Below are positions 53,620-64,000 of a stretch of 64,000 nt of DNA, piece after piece. The stretch's first letter is position 1, and every line of letters starts with the position of its first letter. The notes under the pieces are model-generated. The model saw only the letters and a list, made by a program, of their open reading frames with translations, made no database searches and was not told the origin of the DNA. Source of the DNA: Sthenelais limicola (lineage: Eukaryota > Annelida > Polychaeta > Phyllodocida > Sigalionidae); NCBI GenBank assembly GCA_942159475.1, contig OW804094.1:45814966-45878965 (forward strand), in the 5' to 3' direction. A program made the translations under genes and the position numbers.

Positions 53620-53890
53620 TTACACTTTCCCCTCAGTCTTTCAATCTTTATCCTTTTCATTCAGCAATTTTCTTCTCTTTTGTCCTCCCCCAATTTCATC
53701 GGGTCCCCTCCTCTTGCGTTCGTGCTTTTCCCGCGATCTTCCTCCCCAGGCTCAGTAGTTTTATTCTTATATATGATTCCCCTACCTGCCTTCTCTCCAC
53801 CCTCACGATGTATATCTCTTCCTGTGATTATGCTCACTTTAACGCCCCTAGGCTTTTTTTAGTACTTCTGTCTATTTGTCCTAGTTTTCC
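53620..53890. repeat. pyrimidine-rich tract
   Basis: C/T-dominated on the + strand. It gives two overlapping Ser/Leu/Phe-rich spurious frames. Confidence 0.65.
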
Positions 53891-54589
53891 CATTTAAACC
53901 TTCGCCAATAATACACAAAGCAAACCACCAACACAAATGCATGGCTGATGCTGGATAACCGATACCTCAGTGCTGCGTTTGTCATTTAGAGTGTCCTTCA
54001 AAGTTATCTAACACTCTGGCGATCTCTAATAGGGCACTTGGATTGCCAGTTCTTTAAGTCATTGAGGGTGCGAATACTGAATACCTTAACTGACCCAATG
54101 GTGTCTGAGAGCATAACTATAAGCCATTACTTAGTATTTTGGTTTGACATGAGCTCAACTCATAATTGTATGCTAAGGTCCGAGGTGACGTCTTTACAAT
54201 TCCCTTATATTGGAGGAATCTACGCTGTAGATGATTAGATGCACTATCCTTACTTCCGCAAGATTCCTTGTGGCAAATTATCAGACAATAGATGTATATC
54301 TTTGAGCAGCGCACATAATAGGATGTTTCATTAAAACATGAATGTCTATAGTTTTAATATTTTCAAAAGAATCTCTATCGCAATTATTCCTTATGCCAAG
54401 GAGAAATTTGGGAAAATTGAAACAAATGCTGCATTTTTAACAATTTGAATGTTCTTCGGAAAAAATCAGGCTGTCTTGACATAGGATATACCGAAGAGGT
54501 CTATAGCAAATCCTTCCCCTCAAGGCATCTAATGAGTCCATGAATCAATGTGACATATACATTGATTCCCTTCCAATGTGTTCATCTCC

Positions 54590-54960
54590 AGATCCCTCCT
54601 CCAAATACACATTCCCCCTTATGTCGATGTAATTGTTCTGGTTGCTGTCCCCTCTCCCCCTCCCACTACCTGCCTCCTGTGAGTCCTCCTCTCTTCTTCT
54701 TCCTCTATCCACACTATCCGTCATCTTCTTAGTTCTACAATATTATTCTTTCCTCTCTTCCGTAATATTCTCTCCTGTCCAATTCTGTCCAACTCCACTC
54801 CTCACTATCCTGCATTACTTTGACTACCTGTTCCTTTCATTACCTTCTACTACTCTTACTCCAACCTCTCCCCATCTCCTCCGCCCTTCCCTCCCCCTCC
54901 CCTCCCCTCCCCTCCCCTCTCCTTCTCCGCTCCGGGTATCAAGATTATCTATTCCTTCAT
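54590..54960. repeat. pyrimidine tract ending in (CCCCT)n
   Basis: C/T-only stretches lead into about five CCCCT units at roughly 54892-54920. The complementary GGGGA repeats have four or more G-tracts with one-base spacers, a classical quadruplex-forming pattern. Confidence 0.8.
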
Positions 54961-55477
54961 CTGCATTATTGATGACGCAGCTGTTGGCACACAGCATCTG
55001 AGATTTTTTTCTCTCTCTCTTATTCGCGAAGAAAGCAGCAATACACTGAGACACTGAGTGAGAGAGATTTCCATTAGAAACAGAAGCTTATAGCCGGCCA
55101 CCCTCCTCATCACCATACATAATCCCACTGTGATCAAACTTTCTTTTATATTTTATTTGTCTCGATTTTTTTTATAATGTGTGAGAGTGAGATCTTTCCA
55201 TTACATGCTCAAGCTGACAATGTCCTTTTCCTCTCTTCTCCCGCTCCGACCATCAGCTTCCAGTCACAACAGGCATAACAATCCCAGTATAATCATCATC
55301 TCTTTGGTAATTTATTTGTTTCAAAATAAAATGGCGGCACAAATTTACTGCAGACGCCATTAAAGTATTGACGAATAAATAAATATGGTCCTTGAAATAA
55401 TTATTGGCAGCAGCGTACAACAAACCATGCACCCTCCCGATCTCACTTACTCAGACAGCCTCCAGTTGCTCTCTCAT

Positions 55478-55488
55478 CGCGCATGCGC
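55478..55488. promoter_or_regulatory. NRF1-like palindrome CGCGCATGCGC
   Basis: Matches the GCGCATGCGC core of NRF1 sites, which in animals usually sit within about 100 bp of transcription starts. It lies 31 bp upstream of an ATG (55519) in a good context that is followed by a splice donor at 55559. Confidence 0.4.
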
Positions 55489-55518
55489 TCTTAAACCTGA
55501 GCACACATTGCATTAAAA

Positions 55519-55558
55519 ATGGATTTAATGGGCTTGAGGGATGCCTGGAGCGCTAGAG
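55519..55558 (+). CDS. speculative short alternative first exon of CELF
   Basis: The ATG at 55519 has A at -3 and G at +4. Thirteen codons (MDLMGLRDAWSAR) follow plus one base, up to a reasonable donor, GAG|GTAAAA, at 55559. The exon would end in phase 1, and joining to 58798 gives a glycine and then CAFVKF, matching the reading frame of RRM2. An in-frame stop (TGA, 55498-55500) lies upstream. The product would have only the second half of RRM2, so its usefulness is doubtful. Phase agreement has a one-in-three chance, and such ATG-donor pairs are expected by chance in a 35-kb intron. Reported because the NRF1-like site and good start context coincide. Confidence 0.15.
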
Positions 55559-57342
55559 GTAAAATTACAGAGTGCAGCGCAGAAATGGACCCAATGCATT
55601 ACGATCCATCTTACAAAATACCATCTCAACATGTCCATGATTTTAATAAGATATGAGCCGGGTTAGGACTTGTCCTAACCCTCTCTCCATTACGTAAAAA
55701 ACCAAGATCAGAGACCTGTGCCGCAATGCTTTCATCGAAAGGCCGTCAGTATTTTCATGCTTGCTCTTGCTTTTAACTGAGGTTGCTTCCTCGGGCAAGA
55801 AGGGTCTATAACATATGGGTCTTTCATTTGTCCCGTAGGGTCATAATTCCCACCTGGCTCTGACCTCGCTTGGCCTCGAGCTCTCAAGGACCTTAGAATC
55901 TCCTCTGCAACGCCAGAGTTCCTCAGCCAAGCGGTAAATTGTGGACATGATACTGGGCCTGAGATGTGGCCTCGAGGGGGGAAATGTCCCCCCTCCTCGG
56001 CGGTCAGGATCATCAGTCATGGGAAGGGCATTGACAGGCGTGCAGGAGGCGAATAGGGCTAGGAGCGTGTACACTGAGGGATTGATTAGAATACAACATG
56101 TCTTACTGTTATAATGCCTCCTGTCACCCTCTTCATCATTACTCCCTTTGGTGGTGTAGAGGTAGATAGAGGTGGTGGGAGGTGCAGGCACAAGGCGGCC
56201 ATAGTGGCACCTTAGATGCTGCCAGAAGGTATTAGATTATAACTACGAATTACCTATATATTATATGTTGCTGGTTCTATAAACGCTTCACCTCCATTAT
56301 TTAATATTATTAGCATTGGCATTACTGTATTTGTAATGTCATTCTTTCCACCGCCGATGTTTATATACACAATTATTATAATCGCAAGAAACCTCCAATT
56401 ATCGCAACCTTTAAGGAAATTATTTCTTTTAATATCCTCCCCTTTTCGCCGAAAGCTTCTTCCATTCATACCTGTTTTATTCTCTCTCTCTCTTTCTCTC
56501 TACCTCATCTATTGCCTTTTGATGCATATTTCCCCGATAGGCTTTTGATAAAATGAAACGTCAAGCAGAGAGATACGGATAAAGAAGCTAGGATTATTGC
56601 TGAGTTGATTTTTCTTCACTTCCTCGTGTGCTTCACCGCCACACAGAGGCAATTAAATTATAGATATTTCCTTTAAAACGTGACTGGACTAAATTGGCCG
56701 GCAAAATTCACCCGACAGAATCATTAGCAGAGTTAGAATCTCTTTATGTAGGTGTCTACTGTTTGTTGAATGGGGATATCTTTTTAATTAACCCATGGAC
56801 AAATCAATGTTCGGACATCCACTTATTAGCCGAACATATTATATGAAAAATGTGTGGACCATGAAAGCATATAATATAGCCTATATTCTCTTTCGTAGAT
56901 AATTATATTACAACAGAATTCCAGACTGATAGATCCGACACAAATTTTGAACGAGATGTAAAGCGACTCTCCCTAGATACGTTTGAATGGCAAGAACGTA
57001 CCAATTATATAGTCACGTATCTAAGTTACTTACAAGGCTATAACACACGGATCATTAAATCACTTCATTCCTTCATACCCAGCGCTAATGTCAGAGTTTG
57101 AGGGGAAAGGAAAAATGGTGCGAGGTGTTTGCTCAGAGACGCGTGCGTGCGCACCTTTTTTATCACTTCCGCCTGCATGCTTGATAAGCACGCGAACAGA
57201 TTTGCGGCCTATCTATAACCTCACCGCAACGGTGCTGCAGCCCAGTCCCAATAAACAACCACAATTTGTTTGCGGGGGAGAAGCTATAAGATCACCATGT
57301 GCCTTAAGTTTTTATCTTCTTAATCATCCATTCTTTGATTGA

Positions 57343-58797
57343 TTGGAAAGATAATAATCACAATCCTGCTCCAAGAGTCTGGGTATTGATTTTCAACAAG
57401 GTTTCCTTACTATTTAGCTATTAGCCATCCAATTAGCGATATTCTTTAACCTCTAATAAACTTGTTTTATGTCTTCATTATTGCTCAGTCAAGTGTGTTT
57501 AATGAAGTATAATTTACTCTGGCGTGATTTATTTCCTGTTTCAAAGACCTCTCTCTGTAATTATCTCAAATGAAGGAGTCTAATAGAATAGCAATGCGCT
57601 CGATTTTAGGAAGGTCTCCTTCCGGAAAGTCAATATGGGATGTTGAATGAACGCCATTTCTAATTGTATTTGCCATGAATTGTCACAATTATGACTAGAT
57701 ATAAGCTCACTAATTTCTAACTACCAAACCAGTGGAATAGACTTCCCTGTGTTAAAAATGGATTGCATCCAATCCAATGATCCTTTACTTGAAGGCAGGC
57801 GAAGCAACTAATACAACTGACCAATTCTCATTTAAAAATGTTCAATCATTGAGATTAAACCGGTGGGCGCGTTCCTAGCCTATGTTTCATACTAAATCAC
57901 CAAGGGGCGTGGGGAGGGTATTTCCGGATCCGGTGTATTCCTAAACTCGCCCGTGATAAGTATCCAGATTCTCCGTCAGGTGGCACTAATCTATCAGTGA
58001 CTTATTACTTAAAAGCCCCTCTCTATCACGTAACCATTGGCGAAGCTACCGGTGGAAAAACGATTAATGTTGGAGATATTCAAAAGAGACGCTTAAGTTT
58101 AAGGTAGTGTAGGATTAGGAAAGGCAAGACATGAATGAAAATGGAGGAGGTGTACCAATGCCTTGACGATTATGAAGATAATAAACTACTTTTTTGCGCG
58201 GAATTGCACATAACCGAATTATAAATCCGACATTTATATGCCATTGTAAGGCTCTTTTTTCATCATCAGCTTTTTATGAAGGAGGAAAATCGTAAAAGCA
58301 GCAGTGAAAAGCTTCCCACAGGGAAAAGATTTACTTCGGTTTCGCTTAGCGGTTTTGTTCGGACACAATTTGCTGGACATTACGACGTATCTTGTTTATA
58401 GAATTCTCTACTTTTAATATCCTCATCAGGGGATATACTGTTAGTGAGATTTTATTGAGATTTTTATCTACCCTTTGAATGCAATAATAATGGGGTTTGC
58501 TGTCTTTCTACAATCTCAATAAATATATTATATCTTTGTTTTCAGACGACTCTTATCAGTTGTCATTTGCAATAAACAACTTGATGTGATACGTCAATAC
58601 TGCAATATCTTTTCGTTATGAAGTAATGTAGACAAATATCTTTTTTACTGGCAATGGAAATCCATACTACGAAATCCACGCTATCCATGCTACGCATCTG
58701 TATAATGCAGATGTGCTATATAATAATTGAGCTGGAGTTGTTAAACACATTTTACTTCAATGATTACTGATTTTCTCCATATTTCTTTCCATTGCAG
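57343..58797. promoter_or_regulatory. open-frame-free AT-rich block before RRM2 exon 2
   Basis: About 1.45 kb with no open frame of 60 codons on either strand, few microsatellites and many homeodomain-like TAAT cores. This contrasts with the repeat-rich middle of the intron. Introns next to CELF exons are plausible places for splicing control elements. I infer possible constraint from composition only. Confidence 0.25.
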
Positions 58798-58877
58798 GGT
58801 GTGCGTTTGTCAAATTCAGCTCACATGCCGAGGCCCAGGCCGCCATCAACGCCCTGCACGGTAGCCAGACGATGCCG
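58798..58877 (+). CDS. CELF/Bruno-like RNA-binding protein, RRM2 exon 2 (partial gene)
   Basis: This 80-nt exon completes a split glycine codon and then encodes 26 residues beginning [13 protein letters not shown] and ending [10 protein letters not shown]. Joined to the exon at 23878-24006 it forms the RNP1 motif KGCAFVKF across the junction, with the two phenylalanines expected to stack on RNA bases, and then helix alpha2. I recall the corresponding vertebrate CELF exon as 80 nt with the same boundaries, so the gene structure appears ancient. Acceptor TTGCAG|GG and donor CCG|GTACGT are strong, and the exon exits in phase 0. The next exon, expected to start GASSSLVVKFAD, was not found in the remaining 5.1 kb. 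With the candidate start at 17625 the product is 73 residues up to this point, with RNP2 at 8-13 and RNP1 at 46-53. Confidence 0.96.
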
Positions 58878-58961
58878 GTACGTGTCAACCCTTCTTCACC
58901 TAATTCTACTAGTACTACTTCTCCAGCCTCCTCCTCCTCATTCTCCTACTCTTCTTATGGT
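58878..58961 (+). CDS. possible in-frame 3' extension of RRM2 exon 2 (alternative donor)
   Basis: Downstream of the main donor the frame stays open for exactly 84 nt (28 codons) to a second donor, GGT|GTAAGT, at 58962. The intronic side matches the consensus perfectly; the exonic -1 T is weak. The extension is Ser/Thr/Pro-rich with a [13 protein letters not shown] tail and would insert between helix alpha2 and strand beta4 of RRM2. A stop codon follows at 58979-58981, so use of neither donor would end the protein. Length divisible by three and matching phase are seen; actual use is inference. Confidence 0.35.
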
Positions 58962-60501
58962 GTAAGTCGTCCTCCTTTCTGAGTATAGCCTCGGCACTGA
59001 TATGACCTTGTTACCATGCATCATTATCACCCCCAGACTACATTTTGCTACTGTTACAGAGGCCCCTAACTACTGTCAATCTGGACACTTGCTGCTGTGG
59101 AAGCTGATAGCATAGCAGCACCTAGTTCCAGACTAGACCTCCCAGTATTGACGTTACAACACTCATATATACATGTACAATATAAGATAGAGTTCCTCTC
59201 ATTAGTATACATTAATTTAATCAACGGATAATTCTAAGATAATTCTATGATATTATGAGTAATAGACAGGAGCAGGAAACTGGAGAATGATTTTCACATT
59301 GTTCATCTAAGGAATTAAGCACAGATTACTATTACTATTATTATTATCATTATGGAGGATTTGTAAATTTGAGGGACAAATTGAAAGGAAGAGGTGAAAT
59401 ACTGTAACAAACCAGAGAGTGCAGTAAGTAGGCCTACTGCGTCTTTATATATAATATATATCTAATATACATTTATTTATACAACAGTTTACTGAAAAGT
59501 TCAGAAATACTAAGGCGAACCACTGTTTGCCTTGTAACATTTGCCTACTTTTTTCCCTTCCTGTTTTTACTCACCGACCGCCCATACTTTGACAGCGATT
59601 AGAAAATGGCCGCCGACTCTGACACAGACGCTGGTACATGCGTGATGGATGGTGGAGGGTTCATAAACCCTTGTATACGTCTCATATTCCCCATAATAAG
59701 TACTATGTTATCGATTATTTCTTGTTCTTACAACATACACATTTCTGGCCTTCTTGGTATCGTGTCCTTGAATAAAAGGGCTTAAGATATGTCTCCATCC
59801 GAGTCGGACCCTTTACTGCCTCAGCTTATGCCCTCCGGCCCAATTCCTCGTAGTGTATGGATGTGTTTCTATTTTTAAAACAAGATAGTGATGATAGAGT
59901 GTAAAGGGTCATGATAAGGCAAACCCCCCAACCAGAACATACAGACTTCACGATTTCAGAGGTAAAACAAGTCAATTGCCAGTTATCTTGCAGATGGGGA
60001 AGCGTTTCATTCCTATTTTTCTATGGGTCACACTTACAAAGCAGGTGTTAACAATTAAACTAAAAATGCGATAGGTCTTAGATGCCTTAGATCCAGAGAA
60101 TATAGAGATATATTCTTGTGGACTTCAAAGACTAGCAACTACTGGCTGCCTAAACCTCCTTGCTATAGAACAGCATTAGAGATCCAAACCAAGACCACTT
60201 GGGACGGATTTTTTGCACCTAAGTACGTTACCTAGATATGGTCCAGTCAGTCCTATCTCAGTTCCTTCCGTCGGTCCACCTGCTACACCATCTAACTGTC
60301 TTTCTTAAATATGTCCCCTTCTACAACTTTCCTCTACTTCCCCGCCATCTTCACCTCCTCTTTCTTTGCCCTCCTCTTTTCGTAAATTTATGATACAACT
60401 AACATCATTTCATTTCTGTCTAAACCCCTCTTACTTTTCTTTTTCTCTCTCTTGTTCTCTCTCTCTCTTCGGCTGCCCCACTGCTAATCTAGGCTCCTTA
60501 G

Positions 60502-60693
60502 CCAGCAGACCAATACCCACCACCTCCTCCTGAACCTCCTCCTGCACCCCTTTATAGTTCTCCATCTATACCAGCAGGTCCTTCGTGGTCATCTGGGCTT
60601 TATGTCCCTGTCCTTTCAGACACCCGGAGCGGTGCGATTATCGAGCTACTTCTGGGACTGGAGGCAATATTGAAGTGTCAGGCCGGGGGATAA
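60502..60693 (+). other. speculative alternative terminal exon
   Basis: A long pyrimidine tract (60426-60470) precedes acceptor-like CTTAG at 60497-60501. From 60502 an open frame in phase 0, the exit phase of the exon at 58877, encodes 63 residues to a TAA at 60691. It starts PADQYPPPPPEPPPAP and is proline-rich. If used it would end CELF after RRM2 helix alpha2 and lose beta4 and RRM3. An earlier, better acceptor (CTAG at 60492) would hit a stop almost at once. No family match; probably chance. Confidence 0.12.
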
Positions 60694-63600
60694 ATTGTCG
60701 CCCCTCGAATAGACCGTCCTCAGAATTTGATGAATGTATGTCTAAGTCGTCCTTGGGGAGATCAAGGAATCCCTCCTTTTGTCTCATTGAGCAGGCGAGG
60801 GATTGTGTGCTATTAAATATAGGGATGAGATAGGTTGACCGACTGATTAATTTTCAAAAAAAGATTCTCCATATTACATATTGTATTCATTGAGAATTAG
60901 AAAGGGGAGACGGAGCAGCATTTAATTCAAGTGTCCAAGGAAATAGGAATATTATTCTTTACTATTCATAATAAAATTGTATGAATAAGCACGCATACGG
61001 TTTCATAATACATTCATACTGAAGGACATTCATACAATAGCCAATAACTAAAATTCCCCTTTTCATTGTGAATGGGAATATTGCAATGACAATATCCCTA
61101 TTTTATGTATGCTGTGATGTATTTCCATGACCTATTTCATTATGTATGTAAATTCCCTGCACTCCGCTGTCTCTCCCATTTTGTAAACTAACAATACTTA
61201 TTACCAAACACACAAGGCTTTACTTGGGCCTCCTACGGCCTGCCTCGTATAATATGGATCCCACCTCCAATGGAACCCCTCCTGACAGCCACTCGTTTAT
61301 AGGACTATATACCTTACAGCTAACTTTCTCGTGTGAGAAATATCTGAGTGATGTGGCACAATTTACCCCGTTTAACTTTACATCATTGCTAGGTTCAATG
61401 TCATTATACTCCCGAGAAAACTTAGATGATTCATATTTCACATTTCACTAAACTTGGTTTTAGGTCCTAGATTGAGGGGAAAGACTGTAACGTAGGTTGT
61501 CCCAGTACCCAAGGTTTATGAGCGTCCCCAGTATATTGCTTATAAGCCTTACCAAATGAAATAAATCTGAATAAGCGTTTGGTATTACTGCGACTAGTGA
61601 ATGTGTCTGGTCAGAGTTCAGCGTTTGCCATAAGCTTCCACCCTCATCTATATCGCTTGACACAAAACACCAATAACAAATATATTCCTATAAGAGTCTC
61701 CTCGGTCTGTATGGAAAGAAAAGAGGATATCTTGGATAGAGGGGGAGAAGAGGTGACGGAGAGGGAGAAGGGGCCCCTGCTGATCGGCAGACTTGCACCA
61801 AGGCCCAGTGACCGCTCAATATTTATGTCTGGTCCTCACATTACTTGCACAAATCAGTTGATAGATGGATGGGGTATCTGGGAAGGATGTGGGGAGATTG
61901 ATTTAGTGATGGTAGAGGTGTGGAGGGAGGGCGCGAGGGTGGTTGGTGCTTGGTAGCTGAGAGGTAGGGCCTTAACTTGGAGGTCTTCATTGCGGCGATA
62001 AACCAATTTCCAGAGCAAGTGAGAAACATGCAATTCTTCTATCCGAGTCTAGTCCAGAATACAGAGCTCCCGTAAATGTATGTGGCACTGATAATACTAG
62101 ATCCAAGAAAGGGAGAGGGTGAAAGGGACTTAGACTGATGTACATTCATCGCTTATTCTCTTATTTGTAATTGAAGTCTGGTTCACCATTATCCAGAACT
62201 GCCTATGATTTGTCAGGCAGGTCTGATAACAAAGGATTTCCCTGAGAAACTATTATCAGATTGAGACGCATAATTAAAGGAGGCAGCAGGCTTCCTTGTA
62301 AGGGTAAGAAAGGAAAGACGCAATTGTAGAGCCACAGTAACACTGATGATAAGGAGTCAGTGTTTTAATGAAGACATCTATAGCTAGCATAGACACATCT
62401 CACACCCCACCACCACCTACCACAGCCTGGAGGAAAAGCTTTCCTGTTTGGATTTTGAGGAGGTTGGTAGGCTGGCTCCTGCAGCTAGTCAGTGGTAGAC
62501 TGACACGCAATGCAGGCGAGGGATGCTCGCCTGCCATACAGGAGGAGTTGGTAGTGGTTCTCGAGCAGGAGGACACAGGAGGAGTCATAGCCTGACTTTA
62601 CTGTGGGAACATGTAGGCAAGGTGTTCAGGATGACCTTATGTCGATTGTGACAAATGGGGAAACTAAAATGTTCCCAGAATATCTTTGAAAGAAGCTGTA
62701 GAATGTAGATGGAGAATATCAACAGTGGAAAATGTATTTGAAGTGGTGGTTTAAATTAATTCAAAATATAGATAAGGGACTGGCCAAGCCTAGGGAAAAT
62801 AACTCATTTACGAAACAATAAGAGACAACATTTGAGTCTTTACGAAGAACTAGCAACTTACCCAACCTTAAGCAGACCATGAAGACACCGTGTAGACAAG
62901 AGAATCGTGCCCACAAGGGCCCTATCTATCCTTGCAACCAGGGCATTACGCCTCTCTCAATAGTGCTCTAATGTTTCATTTTGGCGCTCGATTGGAGCGG
63001 AGGCTTTTTGTGGAGAACCAACAGTGTCGGCACCTTCAGTTAGCTTAGCCTACAGACGGGCGAGTCTGGAAGCCTTAAATTAGGTTTGTCCTTCATATTC
63101 ACATTTCTCTTTCCTGCTTCCTCTTCTATACTCTCGGTGCTACTTCTCCTCTCCCATTGTTGAGCTAGTTACCATAGCTAGTTAGTTATGCCCTAGGATT
63201 GATGAGTACGTAAGCCTGCCTTTAAAAGTTCACCACCCTTTCCTTTCCTCACCTCTGCTCTTCCTTTTCTAAAATCTTAATCAACTTTCTCCTAAACATG
63301 ACAATCGAAATCAAAATGATCCAACGCTTCATCAAACATTTTCGACCATAATTTCTCCCTTTTTCATAATCCGTTTAAATATTTTGAATTCACTATCATA
63401 TTCCTCTTCTATTGCTTTTTTGCATTGCTTTAGTTACCCTTCACCCCTACAACTTCCACGTCCTCTACATGTCTAGCTCCACCTCCAAAATAACCTCGCT
63501 TGCAGAGCGGCGGCAGCCTTGACTAGAACAACTGATATTCCTTATCATATGACCACAATTCACTTGTCGGTGTCAGTGTAATTTCTTGTGCTATCGCACA

Positions 63601-64000
63601 TCACCGACTTCAATAAATGTATACACGAGCCTCCTGCTTATACGTGCCATCGTAAAGCTATGCGTTTCCTGCCAAAGGCTCCATATTGAGGGCTTGCCAT
63701 GAATACTTTTCTATTTTATCCTCTTGTTCTCTCTCTTCATCATCCCCGCCCGACTCTCTAGATTGCTGGCTTGTCTTCTTTAGTACAAATTGTTTATTAT
63801 CTCGCCGGAAGCCTTTGTTATGCCCTTTTCCGTGTCTTTTTGACAATTTCTCCCCTCTCTCTTTTTTAAAATTCAAAATCCAATGTTAACCTCATTAATC
63901 TCTTGCGTTTTAAAAAATATCGATGCTTAGTAATGTAATCAAGTGTTAAAGCTCTTCTTGCCCTACTTCTTCGATTCTGATCTCTCCAAAACACCTCTCC

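Larger units (their letters stand above)
24007..58797 (+). other. 34.8-kb intron interrupting RRM2 of CELF
   Basis: 34,791 nt between donor GTAAGA (24007) and acceptor TTGCAG (58792-58797). A branch-like CTGAT places its A at 58770, 27 nt from the intron end, with the pyrimidine tract TTTTCTCCATATTTCTTTCC following. I recognise no nested gene. All open frames, including 43010-43465 (-, 151 codons), 44310-44711 (-), 53496-53897 (+), 54633-55001 (+) and 61-178-codon frames elsewhere, lack domains and mostly follow base-composition bias. Sub-features with separate entries: homopolymers, GA/CT arrays, purine-asymmetric blocks, a CpG-rich patch near 40.9 kb and an NRF1-like site at 55.48 kb. Confidence 0.9.
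58878..64000 (+). other. CELF intron downstream of RRM2, continuing past the window
   Basis: At least 5.1 kb without the expected GASSSLVVKFAD exon. Contains an ATT/TAT triplet run near 59326-59355, pyrimidine tracts at 60290-60480 and 63110-63480, and a Pro-rich open frame after a possible acceptor at 60501. Other frames (60585-60833, 61579-61956, 62368-62595) have no recognisable domain. Confidence 0.7.

Noticed and set aside
53496..55054. Frames of 107-133 codons near 53.5-55.0 kb
   Set aside because: They follow pyrimidine tracts and overlap each other in different frames; no domains.
58878..64000. Search for the next CELF exon (GASSSLVVKFAD)
   Set aside because: No matching sequence seen, so it should lie beyond the right edge.

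Overview
This is animal (metazoan) nuclear DNA with large introns, almost no coding content, abundant microsatellites and homopolymers, and spliceosomal exon boundaries. The only gene I can identify is a CELF/Bruno-like RNA-binding protein of the CELF3-6 (Bruno-3) branch on the + strand. Two exons encode most of its second RNA-recognition motif: 23878-24006 and 58798-58877. The protein sequence looks like an invertebrate bilaterian version (for example the TEDDVRQLF stretch). I cannot fix the phylum from this window.

Layout: 1 to about 17300 is non-coding, either intergenic or an upstream CELF intron. It holds two fold-back, MITE-like elements (1546-1893 and 15504-15762) and a 37-bp exact direct repeat near 5.5-5.95 kb. 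At 17340-17634 there is a compact promoter-like block: two inverted CCAAT boxes, a POU-like palindrome, a TATA-like box and an initiator-like sequence. It is followed by a short exon with a start codon and a strong GTACGT donor. That exon ends in phase 1, and joining it to the exon at 23878 restores the glutamate that normally precedes DRKLFVGML. The simplest reading is an internal alternative promoter making a CELF protein that lacks RRM1. I saw no RRM1 exons anywhere in the window.

A 6.2-kb intron (17635-23877) carries a dense low-complexity region at 18.0-18.9 kb. A very large intron of 34,791 nt (24007-58797) then divides RRM2 inside its RNP1 motif. It contains purine- and pyrimidine-asymmetric tracts, long C, G and GA runs, a CpG-rich patch near 40.9 kb and an NRF1-like site with a possible small first exon near 55.5 kb. 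The second RRM2 exon has a constitutive-looking donor at 58878 and a second donor 84 nt downstream, with the reading frame open between them. The following exon (normally starting GASSSLVVKFAD) is not in the window, so the gene runs past the right edge.

Nearly all open frames in the window are chance or low-complexity frames. The novel hypotheses here are the RRM1-less start, the alternative donor that would lengthen the RRM2 alpha2-beta4 loop, and the two TIR elements. All need transcript or comparative evidence to confirm.
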